A stretch of 64,000 nucleotides of DNA from Pyxidicoccus trucidator (GTDB taxonomy: Bacteria; Myxococcota; Myxococcia; Myxococcales; Myxococcaceae). The stretch lies in assembly GCF_010894435.1 (NCBI RefSeq), contig NZ_JAAIXZ010000008.1, positions 248,001 through 312,000 of the forward strand. Direction: 5' to 3'. Numbering within the stretch: the stretch's first letter is position 1; every line of letters begins with the position of its first letter. The notes below the pieces were generated by a model, which had not been told where the DNA came from, searched no databases, and worked only from the letters and a program-made list of their open reading frames with translations. Of the stretch, positions 59,525 to 64,000 are shown in pieces. Made by a program: the position numbers and the translations under genes.

Positions 59525-60201
59525 TGCTGGTCGTCCTGGCGCACCCTCGCGACGAGCAGGCGCGGGGACTGGTGGAGCGGTGGGCCGCCGAGGACGCGCG
59601 GCTGCTGTCGATGCGGGACTTGTCGTCGCCGGGCTGGCAGCACCGCGTGGGCGGCTCCGGGGCGGAAGTCGCCGTGGTGGGCGGCGAGCGGGTGCATGTG
59701 TCCGCCCTGCGGGGCGTGGTGACGCGCCTGCCGGGCTTCATCGACACGGACCTGGTGCACATCGCTCCGGAGGACCAGGGCTACGTGGCGGCGGAGATGA
59801 ACGCCTTCCTCGCGTCGTGGCTGAGCCGGCTGCCGTGCCCGGTGCTCAATCGGCCCACTGCCTCGTCGCTGATGGGGCCGAGCCTGGGCCTGGAGCGGTG
59901 GCTGGCGCTGGCGGCCCGCTGTGGCCTGCCCCTGGCCGCGGCCCGGCGGGAGGTCGGCGTGAGCGACAGGCCCCCGTCGCGCGTGGCGGCCGTCACGGTG
60001 GTGGGCCAGCGCTGGCTGGGCGAGGTGGAGCCGGCCGTGGGAGCGCAGGCGGTGCGGCTGGCGGCGGCGGCCGGAGTGGAGCTGCTCACCGCCCGCTTCG
60101 AGGGCCCGGCTTTCGTGTCGGCGGAGCTGTCCATCGAAGTGGGAGAGCCTCGGGTGGCGGAGGCGCTGCTGGAGCGCCTCGGGAGCCGGGCGCGCGCATG
60201 A
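59524..60201 (+). CDS. Truncated ATP-grasp-like protein (pre-ATP-grasp domain only)
   Basis: Protein of 225 residues, starting within the stop of the KDT-repeat gene. It begins MLVVLAHPRDEQARGLVERWAAEDARLL, a Rossmann-like start, and contains DLVHIAPEDQGYVAAEMNAFLASWLSRLPCPVLNRPTASSLMGPSLGLERW near 80-130, the pattern of the domain that precedes the ATP-grasp fold in peptide ligases (compare VVNRPAAMASNGSKPF in the next gene). The Lys and metal-binding acidic residues of a catalytic ATP-grasp are not present; only a divergent C-terminal lobe follows. It probably pairs with the full ligase as a non-catalytic or substrate-recognition subunit. Overlaps that gene by four bases. Confidence 0.65.
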   Translation: MLVVLAHPRDEQARGLVERWAAEDARLLSMRDLSSPGWQHRVGGSGAEVAVVGGERVHVSALRGVVTRLPGFIDTDLVHIAPEDQGYVAAEMNAFLASWLSRLPCPVLNRPTASSLMGPSLGLERWLALAARCGLPLAAARREVGVSDRPPSRVAAVTVVGQRWLGEVEPAVGAQAVRLAAAAGVELLTARFEGPAFVSAELSIEVGEPRVAEALLERLGSRARA

Positions 60202-61115
60202 TTCTGCTCTGGGGAATGCCGGGGGACGAGCCGTTCGACGCGGTGCGGGCGGCGCTGGAGTGGCGCAAGGCCCCCTACACGCTGCTGGACCAGCGGCGGG
60301 TGCTCCAGCAGCGGCTGGAATTGGAGGTGGGGCCCGTGCTGGGCGGCACGGTGTGGAGCGGCGAGGAGCGCGTGCCCCTGGACGAGGTGTCCGCCGTCTA
60401 CACCCGCGTGTACGACGCGCGCCGGCTGCCCGGCGTGGAGGACGCGGGCGTGGCGGTGCACGAGCGCGTCCGCGAGGTGGAGACGGCGCTCTGGTCCTGG
60501 GTGGAGGAGGCGCCGGGCCGCGTCGTCAACCGGCCGGCGGCCATGGCCTCCAACGGCTCCAAGCCCTTCCAGGCGGCGCTCATCGAAGCGCAGGGCTTCC
60601 GCGTGCCGGAGACGCTCGTCACCACGGACCCGAGCGCGGCGCTCGAGTTCTGGGAGCGACATGGCTCCGTCATCTACAAGTCGGTGAGCGGGGTGCGCAG
60701 CATCGTGTCCCGGCTGGGGCCGGAGCACCGCGAGCGGCTGCGCGACGTGACGTGGTGCCCCACCCAGTTCCAGGCGTACGTGCCGGGCCAGGACGTGCGC
60801 GTCCACGTGGTGGGCGACGAGGTGTTCCCCGCCGAAATCGTCTCGGACGCGGTGGACTACCGGTACGCGCGCCGGAGCGGGAGCAGCGTGGAGCTGCGGG
60901 CGGGGCTGCTGGACATCGACGTGGCGGAGCGCTGCCGCGCCCTGGCTTCAGCCCTGGGGCTGCACCTGGCGGGGCTGGATTTACGGCGCACGCCGGAGGG
61001 GGAGTGGTTCTGCTTCGAGGTCAACCCCTCGCCGTGCTTCACGTACTACGAGCACCACACCGGCCACCCCATCGCCGCGACGCTGGCGGCCTTCCTGGCG
61101 GGCGCTCAGAAATAG
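60198..61115 (+). CDS. ATP-grasp ligase (RimK/graspetide-synthetase-like)
   Basis: Protein of 305 residues. Pre-ATP-grasp domain at 1-115 ending in GRVVNRPAAMASNGSKPFQAALIEAQGFRVPETLVT. Catalytic domain: nucleotide Lys in GSVIYKSVSGVRSIVSRLG near 156, QAYVPGQDVRVHVVGDEVFPAEIVSDAVDYRYA near 194, and the metal site FCFEVNPSPCFTYYEHHTG near 272 (Glu-x-Asn). These enzymes join a carboxylate, activated as acyl-phosphate, to an amine or hydroxyl. In the RimK/MvdD group the acceptor is often a peptide. Position directly after the KDT-repeat gene suggests that protein as substrate. Its 3' end overlaps the convergent oxygenase gene by 10 bp. Confidence 0.85.
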   Translation: MILLWGMPGDEPFDAVRAALEWRKAPYTLLDQRRVLQQRLELEVGPVLGGTVWSGEERVPLDEVSAVYTRVYDARRLPGVEDAGVAVHERVREVETALWSWVEEAPGRVVNRPAAMASNGSKPFQAALIEAQGFRVPETLVTTDPSAALEFWERHGSVIYKSVSGVRSIVSRLGPEHRERLRDVTWCPTQFQAYVPGQDVRVHVVGDEVFPAEIVSDAVDYRYARRSGSSVELRAGLLDIDVAERCRALASALGLHLAGLDLRRTPEGEWFCFEVNPSPCFTYYEHHTGHPIAATLAAFLAGAQK

Positions 61116-61816
61116 AGCTGCCACACGCCACGCACCAGGATGCCATGGCCTTGCAGGGTGATGCGCTCGTCGCCGGGGAAGACCTGGTCCACCTCGCCCA
61201 CCTGGTGGAGCAGGTGGCCGGAGTGCATGGCGATGGCGCCCACCGTGTACGGGTGGCGCAGGCGGGGCAGCAGCACCGTCACGTCCTTGGGCTGGATGCG
61301 GGTGTTGATGCGCTCGTAGAACTGGCGGTAGCGCTCGTAGGTGAACTCCCACAGGTTGAGCCCGCCGCCGCGGCGGGGCAGGCGCAGGCTGAGGGTGAAG
61401 GAGAGGGGCCGGTCGAAGTCCATGCCCGGCTGCGGCTCTGGGAAGGCGCGCAGGTACTGGAGGTCGAAGTGCACCGAGGCGTCGGGCGTGGTGAAGATGG
61501 CCGGCGTCAGCCAGACGTGGAAGCCGGGGTGGCCCAGGCCGGGGGCGAGCTCGACGGGGGCGCGGAGCTGGCGGGAGAGGAACTCCGTGAGTCGCTCATA
61601 GAGCCAGGCGAAGTGCTCGCGCAGCAGCGGGTTGTTGCGCTCGGCGACGGCGCGGTACTCGGACGGCTCGTCCAGGTAGATGGCGGCGCCCAGGGTGAAG
61701 AACGACGTGCTCTGGGGATTGTTGCCGCGTGGAATCCAATGCGCGCGCAGCTCCTTGATGTGGGCAACCAGCCGGGCGCACTCGTCAGGGGTGAGCAGCT
61801 CGAGCGAGGTAATCAT
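61106..61816 (-). CDS. 2-oxoglutarate/Fe(II) oxygenase, cupin fold
   Basis: Protein of 236 residues: ELLTPDECARLVAHIKELRAHWIPRG at the N-terminus (typical of prolyl-hydroxylase-like enzymes), iron ligands HFD in DASVHFDLQYLRAFPE near 116, the distal His in IAMHSGHLLHQVGEVDQV near 198 and Arg in PGDERITLQGHGILV near 215 for 2-oxoglutarate. It hydroxylates or otherwise oxidises a substrate. It is divergent from the second oxygenase gene with 17 bp between their starts and convergent with the ATP-grasp gene, suggesting one functional block. Confidence 0.82.
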   Translation of the reverse strand: MITSLELLTPDECARLVAHIKELRAHWIPRGNNPQSTSFFTLGAAIYLDEPSEYRAVAERNNPLLREHFAWLYERLTEFLSRQLRAPVELAPGLGHPGFHVWLTPAIFTTPDASVHFDLQYLRAFPEPQPGMDFDRPLSFTLSLRLPRRGGGLNLWEFTYERYRQFYERINTRIQPKDVTVLLPRLRHPYTVGAIAMHSGHLLHQVGEVDQVFPGDERITLQGHGILVRGVWQLYF

Positions 61817-61833
61817 TTCGGGAGGAAGCGTAC

Positions 61834-62643
61834 ATGGGCGTGCTGAGCCCGGACCAGTTGGATGGCTTCATCGAGCGGGGCTTCTGTGTCCTGGAGGGCG
61901 CCTTCACCGCCGCGCAGGCGGAGGCCGCGCGGGAGCGCGTGTGGGCCCGCATGGAGGCGAAGCGGGGCATCCGCCGGGACGCTCCGGAGACGTGGCCCCC
62001 CGCCTACGACATCGAGGAGCACCTGGAGGCGCCCGAGGTGCTGGAGACCTTCACGGACCGGCTGGCGGCGGGAGTCGAGGAGCTGCTGGGCCCGGGGCGC
62101 TGGCGGGGCGCTCGCAACTGGGGCTTCTGGCCGGTGAACTTCCACTTCGGAGCAGGGGAGCCGTACCGCATCCCCGACTTCAGCTGGCACGTGGACGGCA
62201 ACTGGTTCCGCCACTCGCTGGACTGTCCGAAGCAGGGGCTGCTCGTCATCGGCCTGTTCACCGACATCGCTCCCCGGCACGGCGGCACCATCATCTCCCA
62301 GGGCTCGCACCGGCGGGCGGCGCGAGTGCTGGCGCGGCACCCCGAGGGGCTCACGCACACGGAGCTGTTCGAGCGCGTGCTGGCCGAGCCGCTGGGGGAT
62401 TTCCTGGAGCTCACCGGCGCGGCGGGCGACGTGGTGCTGGGCCACCCCTTCCTGTTCCACACGCGTGGCTTCAAACACGGCGGGCCTCCGCGCGTCATCA
62501 GCAACACGGAGGCGGGGCTGAAGGAGCCGCTGGTGCTGGAGCGGGCGAATCCGGCGGACTACTCCGTGCTGGAGCGCTCCATCCGCTTCGCCCTGCGCGA
62601 GCCGCTCCCAGTGCCGAGCGAGCCGCAGCTGTGCCGCTTCTGA
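61834..62643 (+). CDS. Phytanoyl-CoA-dioxygenase-like Fe(II) oxygenase
   Basis: Protein of 269 residues with the PhyH pattern: LSPDQLDGFIERGFCVLEGAFTAAQAEAARERVW at the N-terminus, HxD in DFSWHVDGNWFRHSL near 117-130, APRHGGTIISQGSHR near 147-161, and the distal His with the 2-oxoglutarate Arg in HPFLFHTRGFKHGGPPRVISNTEAG near 204-228. SD GGGAGG is ten bases before the ATG. Free amino acids, lipids or peptide side chains are known PhyH substrates; in this locus a protein or peptide substrate is suspected because of the ATP-grasp neighbours. Confidence 0.85.
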   Translation: MGVLSPDQLDGFIERGFCVLEGAFTAAQAEAARERVWARMEAKRGIRRDAPETWPPAYDIEEHLEAPEVLETFTDRLAAGVEELLGPGRWRGARNWGFWPVNFHFGAGEPYRIPDFSWHVDGNWFRHSLDCPKQGLLVIGLFTDIAPRHGGTIISQGSHRRAARVLARHPEGLTHTELFERVLAEPLGDFLELTGAAGDVVLGHPFLFHTRGFKHGGPPRVISNTEAGLKEPLVLERANPADYSVLERSIRFALREPLPVPSEPQLCRF

Positions 62644-62718
62644 GGCGAGGTGTCGCGAGGGCGCTGGTGGACGTCCACCGCGGGGAGGCGCTCCGCCGGG
62701 ACGTGAGGGAGGCCAACG

Positions 62719-63297
62719 TCAGGGCTTGAAGCCGCCGGAGTCGTTCCACTGGTCCACGCGGACGAAGCGCACGCCCTCCGGGTTGAGCGCCAGCACCTGC
62801 TCCACCACGGAGTGGTGGAAGAGGTGCGTGGAGATCGATTCGTCCAGACAGAAGACGCGCCGCCGCTCCAGGGGAATCTCCTGCAAGACCTTCTCATCCA
62901 GTACGAGCTTGTTGATGCTCAGCACGTCCCCGTCTGAGTAGAACGAGAGGGCTGAGCGTTGCCGGTCGATGCAGGCAATCCAGTTGAAGACGTGCAGCAA
63001 CCAGTAGCGGCGCACGTCGTCCGGCTTCACCTTCACGTCGGCCGGGACGAGCTGCAGGCCGAAGAGGTCGAGCGCCGCCAGCGCGTCCTTGAGCCGCTCC
63101 GAGACGACCGGTTCGGACAGGCTGTGGTAGTCGACCATGACCGGGGCGCGAGGCACGGGTCGCCCCAGGCGCAACTGGATGGGCACCGTGGCGTCGACGG
63201 GCGCTGGCCTCGCGAAGCCCACGCGGTACTCATCCCACGCGAGCAAGGGGTAGGTGCTGGGGCCCGCGCGCATGATGACGAAGTAGTCGGTTTGCAT
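62719..63297 (-). CDS. Imm11-type (DUF1629) immunity protein
   Basis: Protein of 192 residues, cytoplasmic. The family pattern is visible: VMVDYHSLSEPVVSERLKDALAALDLFGLQLVPADV near 70-100, YWLLHVFNWIACIDRQRSALSFYSDGDVLSINKLVLDEKVL near 114-155, and FCLDESISTHLFHHSVVEQVLALNPEGVRFVRVDQW near 163. Imm11 proteins protect against polymorphic toxins, normally encoded just before them. Here the sequence upstream of its start (63298-63661) has no toxin gene, so it is an orphan or guards against a toxin delivered by others. Confidence 0.75.
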   Translation of the reverse strand: MQTDYFVIMRAGPSTYPLLAWDEYRVGFARPAPVDATVPIQLRLGRPVPRAPVMVDYHSLSEPVVSERLKDALAALDLFGLQLVPADVKVKPDDVRRYWLLHVFNWIACIDRQRSALSFYSDGDVLSINKLVLDEKVLQEIPLERRRVFCLDESISTHLFHHSVVEQVLALNPEGVRFVRVDQWNDSGGFKP

Positions 63298-63661
63298 GGA
63301 GGTCAACGTGCTTGTCGGACATGCACCTTCCGGCGCCGAGGTCCACACGTGGTTATGTCTGGCAGCACCCGGAGTCGTGTCGTGCTGGTCAGGATTCTAC
63401 CGGGAGTCGGAGCGTCTTCGCTCACGCCACGAGCTCCCGATGGCTTGGCGGTGCGGTGTTGGACAGAGACGTGCGACTCCGGCCGCACCCGCTTCGACGC
63501 CCGCCTCTTCTCCTTCCTTCCACCTGCTCAAGAATGACGGGGTGAGAAGGCCGGATACCGCCCCTCGATGGTTCTGAAGGGTTGATTAAATTGATTAACT
63601 CGGGAGGTAGAGCCGCCCGCGTTCTCGGCGGGTGCTTCTGGTAGCGTTGGCCGCACACCTC
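63298..63661. other. Gene-free divergent region with AT-rich direct repeat
   Basis: About 360 bases between the Imm11-type gene and the kinase gene. Near the kinase lies a direct repeat TTGATTAA (63582-63589 and 63591-63598), the most AT-rich spot for kilobases, 63 bases before the kinase start and a likely promoter or operator. Nothing else was found. Confidence 0.4.
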
Positions 63662-64000
63662 ATGAGACCACGCGCCAAGGCAGCATTGCCGGAACCCGGG
63701 ATGGACGTGGGCGGGTACGTCCTGAAGGCCATCCTCGGGGGCGGTGGCTTCGGCACCGTGTTCCTGGGAGAGCGGGGCGGGCGTCCCTACGCGCTGAAGC
63801 TGGTTGCCCTGGAGGGGCTGGCCTTCTGGGGCGAGCGGGAACTGCTCATGCTGGCGAGGGTGAAGCACCCCAACGCCGTGCGCCTGCTGGGGCATTGGCA
63901 CTGGCCGGACCAGGCGCCCCGCTTCCTGGTCGTCATCATGGAGTACGTGGAGGGACGCCAGTTGGACGTGTGGGCACGCACGGAGAACCCGTGTGCCCGG
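63662..64000 (+). CDS. Ser/Thr protein kinase, 5' part only
   Basis: The first 113 codons of a gene that runs off the window. The frame reads MRPRAKAALPEPGMDVGGYVLKAILGGGGFGTVFLGERGGRPYALKLVALEGLAFWGERELLMLARVKHPNAVRLLGHWHW and then LVVIMEYVEGRQLDVWA: Gly-rich loop GGGGFGTVF near 26-34, catalytic Lys in YALKLV near 45, alphaC Glu in ERELLML, and the HPN and hinge segments. The family (PknB/Pkn) is clear; the catalytic loop is beyond the window. Confidence 0.9.
   Translation, partial: MRPRAKAALPEPGMDVGGYVLKAILGGGGFGTVFLGERGGRPYALKLVALEGLAFWGERELLMLARVKHPNAVRLLGHWHWPDQAPRFLVVIMEYVEGRQLDVWARTENPCAR

Noticed and set aside
48157-62643. Prophage
   Set aside because: No integrase, terminase, portal, capsid or lysis genes; only tail-type genes are present.
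63582-63598. TTGATTAA direct repeat as a phage or element attachment site
   Set aside because: Only one locus carries it here, no integrase is nearby, and its position fits the kinase promoter better.

Overview
The window is high-GC DNA (third codon positions almost all G or C) from a myxobacterium, most probably Myxococcaceae (Myxococcus, Corallococcus or Pyxidicoccus type). The evidence is the gene content: paralogous lipoproteins and double-CXXCG proteins of families first defined in Myxococcus xanthus, several Ser/Thr kinases of the PknB type, an FHA protein, a PilT-like ATPase, many Cys-rich or lipobox secreted proteins, and a TIGR02996 repeat-companion protein. I saw no rRNA, tRNA, insertion sequence or CRISPR array.

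Layout. 0-6 kb: lipoprotein, queC, a VanX-like dipeptidase, then three genes that look like an effector module (carboxypeptidase-regulatory-like protein, LysM/peptidoglycan-binding protein, 1018-residue endonuclease/exonuclease/phosphatase protein). 6-11 kb: a secreted protein, then a VWA-less YfbK-like protein in an operon with a histidine kinase and an OmpR-type regulator. 10.7-13.5 kb (minus strand): a peptidylarginine deiminase lipoprotein with a downstream partner. 13.6-26 kb: kinase, nitroreductase-like protein, PilT-like ATPase, two alpha/beta hydrolases, a DUF1800/DUF1501 pair whose junction carries an 80-bp tandem duplication, a beta-helix protein and an SGNH hydrolase.

26.2-31 kb is a three-copy tandem array with a period of exactly 1622 bp. 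Each unit carries a lipoprotein of the M. xanthus TIGR02269 type (SitA-like candidate toxin) and a double-CXXCG protein (candidate immunity partner). 31.1-35.7 kb is a tightly overlapping methionine-salvage operon (mtnB-D-C-P-A plus a class II aldolase), able in principle to run both the full salvage pathway and the shorter DHAP shunt. 35.7-48 kb is mostly housekeeping and accessory genes (phosphoesterase, FHA, hydrolase, bestrophin, GNAT, GST/LysR pair, TIGR02996 protein, acyl-CoA ligase, phosphofructokinase, NagB) with two small gene remnants.

48.1-62.6 kb is a contractile phage-tail-like injection system: sheath, tube, VgrG-like spike, PAAR-like tip, gp25, baseplate J and several unassigned parts, with no capsid, terminase, portal, AAA+ ATPase or recognisable tape measure in view. 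Its 3' end is the most unusual part of the window: a protein with 24 Lys-Asp-Thr-type triplets is translationally coupled to a truncated ATP-grasp-like protein and a full ATP-grasp ligase, and next to these lie two non-haem Fe(II)/2-oxoglutarate oxygenases. This suggests a tail-associated protein that is post-translationally modified, possibly by side-chain cross-linking as in graspetides; that idea is inference. The window ends with an orphan Imm11-type immunity protein and the 5' part of another Ser/Thr kinase.
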